Positions 10,404-19,655 of a stretch of 64,000 nucleotides of DNA are shown here, piece by piece. Source of the DNA: Azomonas tarimensis (GTDB lineage Bacteria > Pseudomonadota > Gammaproteobacteria > Pseudomonadales > Pseudomonadaceae); contig NZ_JBHRXZ010000024.1 of NCBI RefSeq assembly GCF_042648805.1, positions 488,366 through 552,365 on the forward strand. The letters run 5' to 3'. Below the pieces are notes generated by a model that had not been told where the DNA came from, did not search any database, and worked only from the letters and a program-made list of their open reading frames with translations. Each line of letters opens with the position of its first letter. The stretch's first letter is position 1. The translations under genes and the position numbers were made by a program.

Positions 10404-12149
10404 ATGCAGAAGTCGCAAGCCTACGGTCAGCGCCTGTTGCGCGGCCAGACGCCGAGCTACCAGCGCTTGCAGGCGCGTCTCGCCGAAGACGGACTGCCGG
10501 TTTCCACCGCGCCGGTCTCGCTGCATTGCGGCTGGGGTCGCATCCTCATCGGGCATACCTACCCCGACGCCGCGACCCTGGCCCACGACCTCCTGAACGA
10601 GGCGCCCGGCGAGCGCGACATCGCGCTCTACGTGGCGGCGCCACAACAGGTGCTCGCGCAGTCACCACAACAGCTGTTTCTCGACCCGTCCGACACTTTT
10701 CGCCTGTGGTTTTCCGACTACCGGCCAGCACGCCGCAGCTTTCGTGGCTTCGTCGTGCGGCGCCTGCAGTGCGAGGCCGACTGGACCGCGATCAACAGCC
10801 TGTACCAGTCACGCCACATGTTGCCGGTCGACCACCGGCTGTGTACGCCCTATCAGGATGGCGGACCGGTCTACTGGCTGGCCGAAGACGAGAACTCCGG
10901 GCAGATCCTCGGCAGTGTCATGGGCCTTGACCACCGCAAGGCCTTCAACGACCCCGAGGACGGCTCCAGCCTCTGGTGCCTGGCAGTCTCGCCCACCTGC
11001 CCGCGCCCTGGCGTAGGTGAAGGGCTGGTGCGCCACCTGGTCGAGCACTACATGAGCCGCGGCCGTGCCTACCTGGATCTGTCGGTGCTGCATGACAACC
11101 TCCAGGCCAAGGCGCTCTACGCCAAGCTGGGCTTTCGTGACCTGCAGACCTTCACGGTCAAGCGCAAGAACATCATCAACCAGCCGCTGTTTCTCGGCCC
11201 GGGTCCGGAGGCGCACCTCAACCCTTACGCACGGATCATCGTCGACGAGGCCCGCAAGCGGGGTATCGAGGTACATGTGGATGATGCCGACGCCGGTCTC
11301 TTCACGCTCTCCCACGGCGGCCGCAAGGTGCGCTGCCGCGAGTCGCTGTCGGACCTCACCTCTGCCGTCGCCATGACGCTCTGCCAGGACAAGTCGCTGA
11401 CCCATCGCTGCCTTTCCCACGCCGGACTCAAACTGCCGGCGCAGCAGCTGGCAGGGACCGACGAGGACAACGCGGCGTTTCTGGAAAAGTACGGCAGGGT
11501 GGTGGTCAAGCCGCTCGATGGCGAACAGGGTCATGGCGTAGCCGTGGACATCACCGACGAGGACGAACTGGCCGCGGCCATCGAGCGCGCCAGCCGCTTC
11601 GACAGCCGCGTCCTGCTGGAAAGCTTCCACCCTGGAGACGACCTGCGCATCGTGGTGATCGGTTTCGAGGTTGTCGCCGCCGCCATCCGCCGCCCGGCCC
11701 AGGTGATCGGTGACGGACGCAACACCATCGGCGCCCTCATCGAAGCCCAGAGCCGCCGTCGCGCGGCCGCTACCGGCGGTGAAAGCCGCATCCCCCTGGA
11801 TGAAGAAACCAAGCGTTGCCTGCAAGGGGCGGGGGTGACCTTCGATACCGTTCTGGATGAAGGGCGACAACTGGCCGTGCGGCGCACCGCCAACCTGCAC
11901 ACCGGCGGCACCCTCGAGGATGTCACCGACCAGCTGCATCCGGTACTGGTCGAAGCGGCGATCCGTGCCGCACGCGCCCTCGATATCCCGGTGGTGGGCC
12001 TGGACCTTCTGGTTCAGGACACTGGCCAGCCGGACTATGTATTCATCGAAGCCAACGAGCGGGTCGGTCTGGCCAACCACGAGCCGCAGCCGACTGCCGA
12101 ACGCTTCATCGACCTGCTCTTCCCGCTCAGCCAGCAGCATCCCGGCTGA
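10404..12149 (+). CDS. ngg: N-acetylglutaminylglutamine synthetase (GNAT + ATP-grasp)
   Basis: Builds the acetylated Gln-Gln dipeptide of the osmolyte NAGGN. In its 581 residues it fuses an N-terminal GNAT acetyltransferase (about residues 100-260, acetyl-CoA loop RPGVGEGL near 196) to a C-terminal ATP-grasp ligase resembling cyanophycin synthetase or GshAB (about 295-575; VVKPLDGEQGHG near 369). The start has AAGGAG 7 bases upstream. It is the second gene of the operon, directly after the amidotransferase. Expression is expected to rise with osmolarity; no sigma-factor element was resolved upstream of the operon. Confidence 0.93.
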   Translation: MQKSQAYGQRLLRGQTPSYQRLQARLAEDGLPVSTAPVSLHCGWGRILIGHTYPDAATLAHDLLNEAPGERDIALYVAAPQQVLAQSPQQLFLDPSDTFRLWFSDYRPARRSFRGFVVRRLQCEADWTAINSLYQSRHMLPVDHRLCTPYQDGGPVYWLAEDENSGQILGSVMGLDHRKAFNDPEDGSSLWCLAVSPTCPRPGVGEGLVRHLVEHYMSRGRAYLDLSVLHDNLQAKALYAKLGFRDLQTFTVKRKNIINQPLFLGPGPEAHLNPYARIIVDEARKRGIEVHVDDADAGLFTLSHGGRKVRCRESLSDLTSAVAMTLCQDKSLTHRCLSHAGLKLPAQQLAGTDEDNAAFLEKYGRVVVKPLDGEQGHGVAVDITDEDELAAAIERASRFDSRVLLESFHPGDDLRIVVIGFEVVAAAIRRPAQVIGDGRNTIGALIEAQSRRRAAATGGESRIPLDEETKRCLQGAGVTFDTVLDEGRQLAVRRTANLHTGGTLEDVTDQLHPVLVEAAIRAARALDIPVVGLDLLVQDTGQPDYVFIEANERVGLANHEPQPTAERFIDLLFPLSQQHPG

Positions 12150-12153
12150 GCGA

Positions 12154-12205
12154 AGACCGCGGGCCGGCACACTGCCCTGCAGAGTCCGCGTGTCTGCCGC
12201 GGTCT
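12154..12205 (+). other. Inverted repeat between ngg and the M42 peptidase gene
   Basis: AGACCGCGG (12154-12162) is exactly complementary to CCGCGGTCT (12197-12205) across a 34-base spacer. It may be a processing or attenuation hairpin that sets lower expression of the peptidase. There is no T-run, so it is not a classical terminator. Confidence 0.4.
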
Positions 12206-12229
12206 CTCGTTTTATCGCAAGGAATCCCC

Positions 12230-13429
12230 ATGCTCGCAAAACTGCCCGAACCCGATCTCCACTACCTGCAGCGGGTTCTGCTGGAAATGCTCGCCATCCC
12301 CAGCCCGACCGGATTCACCGACACCATCGTGCGCTACGTTGCCGAGCGGCTTACAGAGCTCGGCATTCCCTACGAACTGACCCGACGCGGCACCATCCGC
12401 GCTACGCTCAAGGGCCGTCGTTACAGCCCCGACCGCGCCGTGTCGGCGCATCTGGACACCATTGGCGCCATCGTCCGCGAGATCCACGACAATGGCCGCC
12501 TGGGCCTGGCCCCGGTGGGCTGCTGGTCGAGCCGCTTCGCCGAGGGCAGCCGCGTCAGCGTCTTCACCGACAGCGGCGTGATACGCGGCAGCGTGCTGCC
12601 GCTGCTGGCCTCCGGGCACGCCTTCAACACCGCCGTGGACGAGATGCCGGTGAGCTGGGACCACGTCGAACTGCGCCTCGATGCCTATACCTACAGCCGC
12701 GACGAAACCTGTGCGCTGGGCCTCAACATCGGCGACTTCGTGGCCTTCGACCCACTGCCGGAGTTTACCGAGAGCGGCTATATCAGTGCACGCCACCTGG
12801 ACGACAAGGCCGGCGTAGCCGCGCTGCTCGCTGCCCTCAAGGCGGTGATCGACAGCGGCCGCGAGGCCCCGATCGATTGCCATCCACTGTTCACCATCAC
12901 CGAGGAAACCGGTTCTGGTGCCGCCGCGGCCCTGCCCTGGGATGTCAGCGAATTCGTCGGCATCGACATTGCGCCTTCGGCCAAGGGCCAGCAGTCCACC
13001 GAACATTCCGTCAGTATCGCCTTGCAGGATTCCGGTGGGCCCTACGATTACCACCTGTCCCGGCACCTCCTGAAGCTGGCTGGCCAGCACGAGATCGCCG
13101 CCCGCCGCGATATCTTCCGCTACTACCACAGCGACGCGCAGTCGGCGGTCACGGCCGGGCACGACATCCGCACGGCGCTGATCGCCTTTGGCTGCGATGC
13201 CACACATGGCTACGAGCGTACCCACATCGACAGCCTGGCAGCCCTGACCCGGCTGATCTGTGCCTACATGCTCAGCCCGCCGGTGTTTTCCAGCGACTCG
13301 GTCTCCGAGCGCGACTCGCTCGAGCGCTTCAGCCACCAGCTCGAGCACGACGCACAGATGGAAAGCGAGACCCGAGTGCCCGCGGTCGACACCTTGCTGG
13401 GCAAGAACCACAAGACCACCGACAATTGA
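12230..13429 (+). CDS. M42-family metallopeptidase of the NAGGN osmolyte system
   Basis: A 399-residue co-catalytic metallopeptidase. Family features are visible: SAHLDTIG near residue 72 (first metal His/Asp), RHLDDKAG near 188 (bridging Asp), ITEETGSG near 224 (catalytic Glu pair) and a late His in CDATHGYERTHID near 324. It follows asnO-ngg, the usual place for a dedicated M42 peptidase. I infer that it breaks down or trims the dipeptide when osmolarity falls. The start has AAGGAA upstream. Confidence 0.88.
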   Translation: MLAKLPEPDLHYLQRVLLEMLAIPSPTGFTDTIVRYVAERLTELGIPYELTRRGTIRATLKGRRYSPDRAVSAHLDTIGAIVREIHDNGRLGLAPVGCWSSRFAEGSRVSVFTDSGVIRGSVLPLLASGHAFNTAVDEMPVSWDHVELRLDAYTYSRDETCALGLNIGDFVAFDPLPEFTESGYISARHLDDKAGVAALLAALKAVIDSGREAPIDCHPLFTITEETGSGAAAALPWDVSEFVGIDIAPSAKGQQSTEHSVSIALQDSGGPYDYHLSRHLLKLAGQHEIAARRDIFRYYHSDAQSAVTAGHDIRTALIAFGCDATHGYERTHIDSLAALTRLICAYMLSPPVFSSDSVSERDSLERFSHQLEHDAQMESETRVPAVDTLLGKNHKTTDN

Positions 13430-13489
13430 CCTTGCAGCGCTGGTCGTCCCCAGGCAGATTAGCGCCCCCCTCCTCGGCCCCTCCCTTCC

Positions 13490-13717
13490 ATGCTGATACC
13501 CCCTGACAGCCTCCAAGCCGACACCCTGACCCGCCTGATCGAAGACTTCGTCACGCGCGACGGCACCGACAACGGCGACGAGACGCCTCTGGAGACCCGC
13601 GTGGCGCGCGTTCGCCAGGCGCTGGACAAGGGCCTGGCCGTTATCGTGTTCGATGCCGACAGCGGTCAGTGCCAGCTCGCCCTGAAGCGCGATGTGCCGC
13701 GCGAGTGGCTGGACTGA
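13490..13717 (+). CDS. yheU: YheU family protein (UPF0270)
   Basis: A 75-residue protein beginning MLIPPDSLQADTL and continuing with LIEDFVTRDGTDNG, which is the conserved start of the YheU family. Function is not known; family members are short, soluble and found across Gammaproteobacteria. It lies 60 bases after the M42 peptidase gene and could be read from the same transcript. The start is fixed by the family N-terminus MLIP. Confidence 0.88.
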   Translation: MLIPPDSLQADTLTRLIEDFVTRDGTDNGDETPLETRVARVRQALDKGLAVIVFDADSGQCQLALKRDVPREWLD

Positions 13718-13848
13718 CCCTCCTCGAACACGCCGGATGGTACAAAGGACACCGCAGGTCGTAATTCCGAGTTGAGCGCTGGGGCACCCGGCCCCATGAT
13801 GAAGGTCCTAACCCCACGCGATTCGTCCATTGCCCAGAGGGACCTGTA

Positions 13849-15129
13849 ATGCTCCGCCTGTACGCTCTGCTTGCCGGCTTGCTGTTCAGCACGGCGCCGC
13901 TGGCCACTGCGTTCGACCCCTCCGACTACGGCTATCCGCTGACCAACCCCTTCGAAGCGACCCTGGCCAACACGCCGGCGCACCTGCAGGCGCCGATGCC
14001 GGCCATCGACGCGATCGACCAGGGCGACTACAGCCTGCGGCTGCGTCCCGAGCGGGAGCACTCATTGCCGGACAACTTCTGGCCGGTAACCTCGCTGCAG
14101 TATCGCTTGGCACGGCAGAGCGGTCCCGCGCCGCTGATCTTCGTCATCGCCGGTACGGGTTCGCGTTACGACAACGGCACCATGGAATCGCTCAAGCGAG
14201 TGTTCTACGGCGCGGGCTACCATGTGGTCCAGCTCTCCTCGCCCACCAGCTACGACTTCATGGCGGCCGCCTCGCGCCTGGCCACGCCGGGCTATTCGGC
14301 GGAAGACGCCAGGGATCTCTACCGGGTGATGCAGGCGATCCGCGCACAGCAGGCGGACCTGGCGGTCACCGAGTTCCACCTCGCCGGCTACAGCCTCGGG
14401 GCGCTCAACGCCGCCTTCGTCAGCCATCTCGACGAACGCCTTGGTCAGTTCGCCTTCAAGCGCGTACTGATGCTCAACCCGCCGGTCAACCTGTCCACCT
14501 CGGTGCGCAACCTCGACCGCCTGGTACAGACCCGCGTGGACACCGGGGACAACTTCTACGAGCAGGTGCTTGAAAGGGTCACCCGATTCTTCCAGGAGCG
14601 CGGCCAGATCGATCTGGACGAAGCCCTGCTGGTGGAGTTCCAGCGCTCGGACCATAGACTCAGTGACGAACAACTGGCGATGCTCATCGGCAGCGTGTTT
14701 CGCCTGGCGGTCGCCGATATCGCCTTTACCTCCGACCTGATCAACCGACGAGGCCTGATTACCCCGCGAGACGCCCGCCTGACCATCGGCACCAGCCTGG
14801 AGCCCTTTTTCCGCCAGGCGCTGTGGTGCGACTTCGATTGCTACATGACCAAGCAGCTGGTTCCCTGGTGGCGCGAGCGCTTCGATGGCGGCAGCCTGAC
14901 GCAGCTGACCGACCAGGTGAGCCTCTATGCGCTCGAGGACTACCTGCGCGAACAGACCAAGATCGCCGTCATGCACAACGCCGATGACTTCATCCTCGGG
15001 CCTGGAGACCTGGGCTTCCTGCGCCGCACGATGGGCGACCGCCTGACCCTGTATCCACGCGGCGGGCACTGCGGCAACCTGCTCTACCGAGACAACGTGA
15101 ACCACATGCTGGAGTTTCTCCGTGGCTGA
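13849..15129 (+). CDS. Exported alpha/beta-hydrolase-like protein next to mlaA
   Basis: A 426-residue protein with a signal peptide (residues 1-21, ending ATA before FDPSDYG). An alpha/beta hydrolase fold is suggested by the nucleophile elbow GYSLG near residue 181, a possible acid in HNADDF near 377 and a final His in GGHCGN near 405. It therefore looks catalytically complete and periplasmic. Its stop overlaps the mlaA start by 8 bases, which ties it to outer membrane lipid asymmetry. A phospholipid or lysophospholipid hydrolase role would fit but is only inferred. Confidence 0.75.
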   Translation: MLRLYALLAGLLFSTAPLATAFDPSDYGYPLTNPFEATLANTPAHLQAPMPAIDAIDQGDYSLRLRPEREHSLPDNFWPVTSLQYRLARQSGPAPLIFVIAGTGSRYDNGTMESLKRVFYGAGYHVVQLSSPTSYDFMAAASRLATPGYSAEDARDLYRVMQAIRAQQADLAVTEFHLAGYSLGALNAAFVSHLDERLGQFAFKRVLMLNPPVNLSTSVRNLDRLVQTRVDTGDNFYEQVLERVTRFFQERGQIDLDEALLVEFQRSDHRLSDEQLAMLIGSVFRLAVADIAFTSDLINRRGLITPRDARLTIGTSLEPFFRQALWCDFDCYMTKQLVPWWRERFDGGSLTQLTDQVSLYALEDYLREQTKIAVMHNADDFILGPGDLGFLRRTMGDRLTLYPRGGHCGNLLYRDNVNHMLEFLRG

Positions 15130-15907
15130 CAAGCGCCGACTGATCGCCCCGCTCGTGCTTGCACTCGTCTGTGCCAACGCCGGGGCCCAGACCCCACTTG
15201 CCGAAGCCGACGAGGATGGCTTCGTCGATCCGCTGCGGACGCTCGACTTCAACCCCGACTTCGATCAGCAGGTCTTCGAGTTCTCCACGTCCGACGCGCT
15301 GGATGTGGACGACCCCTTCGAGCGCTTCAACCGACGCATGTACCACTTCAACTATCGTCTCGACCAGTGGGTCATGCTTCCGGTGGTGCGCGGCTATCGA
15401 CACGTCACCCCGAGCCCGGTACGCACCGGGGTGAGCAACTTCTTCAATAACCTGCGCGACATCAGCAACCTTGCCAACAGCGTGATGCAGCTGAAGGTCG
15501 AGCGCTCGATGCGCACCACTGCAAGATTGCTGTTCAACACCATTCTCGGCGTCGGCGGGCTCTGGGATCCAGCCACCCGCATGGGGCTGCCGCGCCAGCC
15601 GGAAGACTTCGGCCAGACCCTCGGCTCCTATGGCGTGCCAAGCGGGCCCTACCTGGTGCTTCCGGCGTTCGGGCCGTCCAACCTGCGCGACGCCACCGGC
15701 CTTCTGGTGGACTATGGCCTGGAGCGGTCGATCAATTTCCATGGCTACCACCATGCCACGAGCGAGTACCCGGTCCTGTATGGGCTCAGGACGGTCGACC
15801 TGCGCCATACCACGCCCTTTCGCTACGGCCAGCTGAACTCGCCCTTCGAGTATGAGCAGGTTCGCTACATCTATAACCGGGCACGGCAGATTCAGATCCT
15901 GGATTGA
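15122..15907 (+). CDS. mlaA: MlaA/VacJ family outer membrane lipid asymmetry protein
   Basis: MlaA removes misplaced phospholipids from the outer leaflet and passes them to periplasmic MlaC. The 261-residue protein has the family core: DPFERFNRRMYHFNY near residue 62, then VRTGVSNFFNNL and GGLWDPATRMG. It starts with GTG, 8 bases inside the upstream hydrolase gene. The signal sequence ends NAGA before QTP; I see no proper lipobox (ALVC lacks a small residue at -1), so it may be a soluble or differently anchored form rather than a lipoprotein. The other mla genes are not in the window. Confidence 0.88.
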   Translation: MADKRRLIAPLVLALVCANAGAQTPLAEADEDGFVDPLRTLDFNPDFDQQVFEFSTSDALDVDDPFERFNRRMYHFNYRLDQWVMLPVVRGYRHVTPSPVRTGVSNFFNNLRDISNLANSVMQLKVERSMRTTARLLFNTILGVGGLWDPATRMGLPRQPEDFGQTLGSYGVPSGPYLVLPAFGPSNLRDATGLLVDYGLERSINFHGYHHATSEYPVLYGLRTVDLRHTTPFRYGQLNSPFEYEQVRYIYNRARQIQILD

Positions 15908-15929
15908 TCGAACCCTTCGATCAATCCAG
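15899..15929. terminator. Perfect 14-bp stem-loop containing the mlaA stop codon
   Basis: CTGGATTGATCGAA and its exact complement TTCGATCAATCCAG flank a CCC loop. The left arm includes the last mlaA codons and the TGA stop. No T-run follows, so it may act through transcript stability or Rho rather than as an intrinsic terminator. Confidence 0.5.
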
Positions 15930-16001
15930 CCCAAAACTCGGCAACATCTTCGAAGCTGCAAGCGTAGGCTTTGGTTCATGACCTCTTGAGGAGTCCGAAA
16001 C

Positions 16002-16847
16002 ATGACCTTGCGAACCCTGCTGTCCACCCACACCGGCCGGCCCACTTCCGACGGCGCCGGTGTCCGCCTGACCCGAGTATTCGGGGGCAGCGGCATGGAA
16101 GCCTTCGACCCCTTCCTGATGCTCGACGAATTCGGTTCGGAGAACCCGGACGAATACATCGCCGGCTTCCCACCGCACCCTCACCGGGGTTTCGAGACGG
16201 TCACCTACATGATCGAAGGCCGCATGCGTCACGAAGACCACATGGGCAACGCCGGCCTGCTGGAAAACGGTGGCGTGCAGTGGATGACTGCGGCACGCGG
16301 CGTCATCCACAGCGAGATGCCGCAGCAGGAGGCCGGGCGCATGCGGGGCTTCCAGCTGTGGCTGAACCTGCCGGCACGGGCCAAGCTGGACGAGCCCGGC
16401 TATCGCGACTTCAGGCCGGAAGAAATACCCTGGGTTTCGCTCGATGGCGTGCGCATCGGCGTGATCGCCGGGCAGTTGCGTACAGCCAACTGCGAGCAGG
16501 CCGGCGCGGTCCAGCGCGAGGACACCGAGCCGCACCTATACGATCTGCACCTCGATGCCGGGGCAAGGCTGGCACCACAACTGCCGCAGGGGCACCGCGT
16601 GCTGCTCTACGTATACGAGGGCACGGTCAGCCTCGGCAGCGGCGAGACCGCCAGCGCCGGGCAACTCCTGCGACTGGGCGAGGAAGGGGAACTGCAGCTC
16701 TCCAGCGACGCTGGTGCCCGGGTGCTATTGCTCGCCGGCAAGCCGTTGCGCGAGCCCATCGTGCAATACGGCCCCTTCGTGATGAACAGCCGCGAAGAGA
16801 TCGAACAGGCGCTGCGCGACTTTCGCGACGGCCGTCTGGCCGGCTAG
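16002..16847 (+). CDS. Pirin family protein
   Basis: A 281-residue bicupin. The N-terminal cupin has the metal-binding pattern PHPHRGFETVTY near residues 58-69 and later HSEMPQ near 102-107, supplying the His and Glu ligands of pirins. Bacterial pirins range from quercetin 2,3-dioxygenase activity to regulatory binding of metabolic enzymes, and no substrate can be chosen. The start has GAGGAG 8 bases upstream. The stop overlaps the stop of the converging acyltransferase gene (shared CTAG). Confidence 0.88.
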   Translation: MTLRTLLSTHTGRPTSDGAGVRLTRVFGGSGMEAFDPFLMLDEFGSENPDEYIAGFPPHPHRGFETVTYMIEGRMRHEDHMGNAGLLENGGVQWMTAARGVIHSEMPQQEAGRMRGFQLWLNLPARAKLDEPGYRDFRPEEIPWVSLDGVRIGVIAGQLRTANCEQAGAVQREDTEPHLYDLHLDAGARLAPQLPQGHRVLLYVYEGTVSLGSGETASAGQLLRLGEEGELQLSSDAGARVLLLAGKPLREPIVQYGPFVMNSREEIEQALRDFRDGRLAG

Positions 16848-17773
16848 TCGCGGCGATACAGGCTCGGCTCGCCCTCGGGCCGGGTCTTGAAGCGGCGATG
16901 GGCCCAGAGATATTGCTCGGGGCACTGCCGGATCGCCGCCTCGGCCCATTGATTGATGCGCAGGCAATCGGCTTCCTCGCTCTCTCCGGGAAAGTCTTCC
17001 AGCGGCGGATGCACCACCAGCCGATAACCCGAGCCATCGGCCAGGCGCTGCTGGGTAAAGAGCACCACGCGTGCCTTGCCGAGTCGCGCGAACTTGCTTG
17101 TAGCCGTCACGGTCGCTGCCGTGACTCCAAAGAACGGCACGAAAAGGCTTTGCTTGCGGCCGTAGTCCTGGTCTGGCGCATACCAGATGCCGCGCCCTGC
17201 CCGCAGAACCTTGAGCATCGCCCGCACGTCTTCGCGTTCGATGGCCGTGGCGTCGCGGTTGTGCCGCTCGCGCCCGCGCCGTTGGACGTAGTCGAATACC
17301 GGATTCTTGTGCTCACGGTACATCCCGTCGATGGTATGCCACTGGCCGAGCAGCGCGCCGCCGATTTCCAGAGTGGTGAAGTGAAAGGACATCAGAATCA
17401 CGCCGGTGCCCTCGGCCTGCAGCCGCTGCAGATGCTCGAGGCCTTCCAGGTGCGCCAGGCGCCGCAGGCGCGCCGTTGGCCACCACCAGCTGATGGCCAT
17501 CTCGAACAGGGCGATGCCACCGGAGGAGAAATTCTCGCGCAGGACCTGCTCACGTTGCGTCTGCGACCATTCGGGGAAGCACAGCTCAAGATTGCGCCGG
17601 GCGATTTCCCGACGTGAACCGGCAAAGCGGTAGATCAACCCGCCAAGCCCACGTCCCAGGATCAGCAGAACGGAATAGGGCAGCCGTGACACCAACCAGA
17701 GCAATCCAAGCCCCGACCATAGAAGCCAGTAGCGCGGGTGAAGAAAGGAACGACGGAAACGCGGGGTATCCAT
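16844..17773 (-). CDS. Lipid A biosynthesis acyltransferase (LpxL/HtrB family)
   Basis: Adds a secondary acyl chain to lipid A at the inner membrane. The 309-residue length, one N-terminal membrane anchor (about residues 17-42) and the acyltransferase motif H-x4-E (His131, Glu136 in FHFTTLE) fit the LpxL/LpxM family. The later YAPDQDYG segment near 197 is also conserved. Which acyl chain and position it serves cannot be decided. It is divergent from minC, as in other pseudomonads. The ATG at 17773 has only a weak ribosome site. Confidence 0.9.
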   Translation of the reverse strand: MDTPRFRRSFLHPRYWLLWSGLGLLWLVSRLPYSVLLILGRGLGGLIYRFAGSRREIARRNLELCFPEWSQTQREQVLRENFSSGGIALFEMAISWWWPTARLRRLAHLEGLEHLQRLQAEGTGVILMSFHFTTLEIGGALLGQWHTIDGMYREHKNPVFDYVQRRGRERHNRDATAIEREDVRAMLKVLRAGRGIWYAPDQDYGRKQSLFVPFFGVTAATVTATSKFARLGKARVVLFTQQRLADGSGYRLVVHPPLEDFPGESEEADCLRINQWAEAAIRQCPEQYLWAHRRFKTRPEGEPSLYRRD

Positions 17774-17958
17774 GGGAGCTCGTCAGGCAGAAAACGCGAA
17801 TGGTAACGGAAAGCGCCAGGCAAACGAAAAGGCCCGGCGCACCCCGGCCCGAGCCAGAGGCCACAGCGCTGCATCAATCAGGTCACCCGGCAAAAAGCCA
17901 GTATTGGCGCCAGGCTGTCCTGCACGTCACGCACCCGTCGGTTGCGCTCACAGGCGAC

Positions 17959-17987
17959 TTGCACAGGCCGCCGCAGCTCGCTATAAG
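17959..17987 (+). promoter_or_regulatory. Sigma70-type promoter of minCDE
   Basis: TTGCAC (17959-17964) and TATAAG (17982-17987) are separated by exactly 17 bases and end 29 bases before the minC start. Both boxes are close to consensus, making this the best housekeeping promoter I found in the window. Confidence 0.65.
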
Positions 17988-18016
17988 TCCCCGCCAGTCC
18001 TTTACGCAGGCAGACC

Positions 18017-18748
18017 ATGAGCCAAGCCGACCAACTCGACCAAGACCCCGCGTTTCAGCTCAAGGGCAGCATGCTCGCCCTCACCGTGCTGGAGCTCCTG
18101 CACAGCGATCTTGAACGCCTGGATCGACAGCTCGCCACCAAGGTCCGGCAAGCGCCGCAATTCTTCAGCAACACGCCCCTGGTACTGGCGCTCGACCGCC
18201 TGCCTGAGGAACACGCCGAGATCGATCTCGACGCGCTGCTCAAGCTCTGCCGCAAGCACGGACTGCGCACCCTGGCCCTGCGCGCCAAGCTCGCCCTGCA
18301 CGTACATGCGGCGCGGCAGCTCGACCTGGCGGTGCTACCGCCCAGCGGCGCCCGCGCGCGTACCCTCAACCCTACGGCGCCGGCGCCGGAACCGCCCAAG
18401 CCCGCCGAACCGGAGCACCGCCCTACCCGCTTGATCACCTCGCCGATCCGCGGCGGGCAGCAGGTCTATGCCCAGGGCGGCGACCTCATTGTTACAGCGC
18501 CGGTCAGCCCCGGGGCGGAACTCCTGGCAGATGGCAATATCCATGTCTACGCTCCGCTTAGAGGCCGGGCGCTGGCAGGTATCAAGGGTGACGCCACGGC
18601 GCGGATCTTCTGCCATGAACTGGGCGCCGAGATGTTGTCGATCGCCGGTCGCTACAAGGTTGCCGAAGACCTCAGGCGCGACCCCGGATGGGGACGCAAC
18701 GTACAGGTCAGCTTGTCCGGTGACGTGTTGAACATCACACGCCTTTAA
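18017..18748 (+). CDS. minC: Septum site-determining protein MinC
   Basis: Inhibits FtsZ polymerisation away from midcell. The 243-residue protein has an N-terminal FtsZ-interacting domain (to about residue 110), a Pro/Ala-rich linker (about 112-137) and the C-terminal beta-helix with RGGQQVYAQGGDL near 151 and GNIHVYAPLRGRALAG near 177, which binds MinD and forms the dimer. It is the first gene of minCDE. The start was chosen by the preceding ACGCAGG and the usual family length. Confidence 0.96.
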   Translation: MSQADQLDQDPAFQLKGSMLALTVLELLHSDLERLDRQLATKVRQAPQFFSNTPLVLALDRLPEEHAEIDLDALLKLCRKHGLRTLALRAKLALHVHAARQLDLAVLPPSGARARTLNPTAPAPEPPKPAEPEHRPTRLITSPIRGGQQVYAQGGDLIVTAPVSPGAELLADGNIHVYAPLRGRALAGIKGDATARIFCHELGAEMLSIAGRYKVAEDLRRDPGWGRNVQVSLSGDVLNITRL

Positions 18749-18839
18749 CGGATACTTCCGCCATTTTTCATGACCATAACGGGTCTTACCGGACGCATTT
18801 CCCGGGAATTCCCACCATTTCAAAAAAGGGTGAAGCACC

Positions 18840-19655
18840 TTGGCCAAGATCATCGTAGTCACTTCCGGCAAGGGTGGCGTCGGCAAAACTACCACCAGCG
18901 CAGCCATCGGCACCGGCCTGGCCCTCCGCGGGCACAAGACCGTCATCATCGACTTCGACGTCGGCCTGCGTAACCTCGACCTGATCATGGGCTGCGAGCG
19001 GCGCGTGGTATACGACTTCGTCAACGTCATCCAGGGCGACGCCACCCTGGCCCAGGCGCTGATCCGCGACAAGCGGCTGGAAAACCTCTTCGTGCTGGCT
19101 GCCAGCCAGACCCGTGACAAGGACGCACTGACCCAGGAAGGCGTCGAAAAGGTAATCACCGAGCTGGCCCAGACCTTCGAATACGTGATCTGCGACTCCC
19201 CGGCCGGCATCGAGAAGGGAGCTCACCTGGCGATGTACCTGGCCGACGAGGCCATCGTGGTCACCAATCCGGAAGTCTCTTCGGTACGTGACTCCGACCG
19301 CATGCTCGGCCTGCTGGCGAGCAAGTCGCGTCGCGCCGAGAAAGGGCAGGACTCGATCAAGGAACACCTGCTCCTGACTCGCTACAATCCCGAGCGCGTC
19401 ACCAAGGGCGAGATGCTCGGCGTCGAGGACGTCGAGGAGATTCTCTCCATTCGCCTGCTGGGCGTAATCCCCGAATCCAAGGCGGTGCTTAAGGCCTCGA
19501 ACCAGGGCGTCCCGGTCATCCTCGACGATGAAAGCGATGCCGGCCAGGCCTACAGCGACGCCGTTGAGCGCCTGCTCGGGAAGGAAGTCGAACACCGCTT
19601 CCTCGATGTCAAGAAGCCAGGCTTCCTGCAACGACTGTTTGGAGGTCGAGAATGA
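18840..19655 (+). CDS. minD: Septum site-determining ATPase MinD
   Basis: Membrane-binding ATPase that recruits MinC and oscillates with MinE. The 271-residue protein begins AKIIVVTSGKGGVGKTT, with the deviant Walker A lysines at about residues 11 and 16. The C-terminus ends in an amphipathic helix (KPGFLQRLFGG) that inserts in the membrane. Translation begins at TTG, preceded by AAGGGTG; this start is normal for pseudomonad minD. It lies 91 bases after minC and overlaps minE by 4 bases. Confidence 0.97.
   Translation: MAKIIVVTSGKGGVGKTTTSAAIGTGLALRGHKTVIIDFDVGLRNLDLIMGCERRVVYDFVNVIQGDATLAQALIRDKRLENLFVLAASQTRDKDALTQEGVEKVITELAQTFEYVICDSPAGIEKGAHLAMYLADEAIVVTNPEVSSVRDSDRMLGLLASKSRRAEKGQDSIKEHLLLTRYNPERVTKGEMLGVEDVEEILSIRLLGVIPESKAVLKASNQGVPVILDDESDAGQAYSDAVERLLGKEVEHRFLDVKKPGFLQRLFGGRE

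Noticed and set aside
12212..13516. A 434-codon minus-strand frame
   Set aside because: It is the shadow of the M42 peptidase gene, which has all its metal-binding motifs.
17820..17850. GGCCCGG/CCGGCC hairpin with a T-run on the minus strand
   Set aside because: The stem has a mismatch, and no minus-strand gene ends there. It lies in the divergent lpxL/minC control region.
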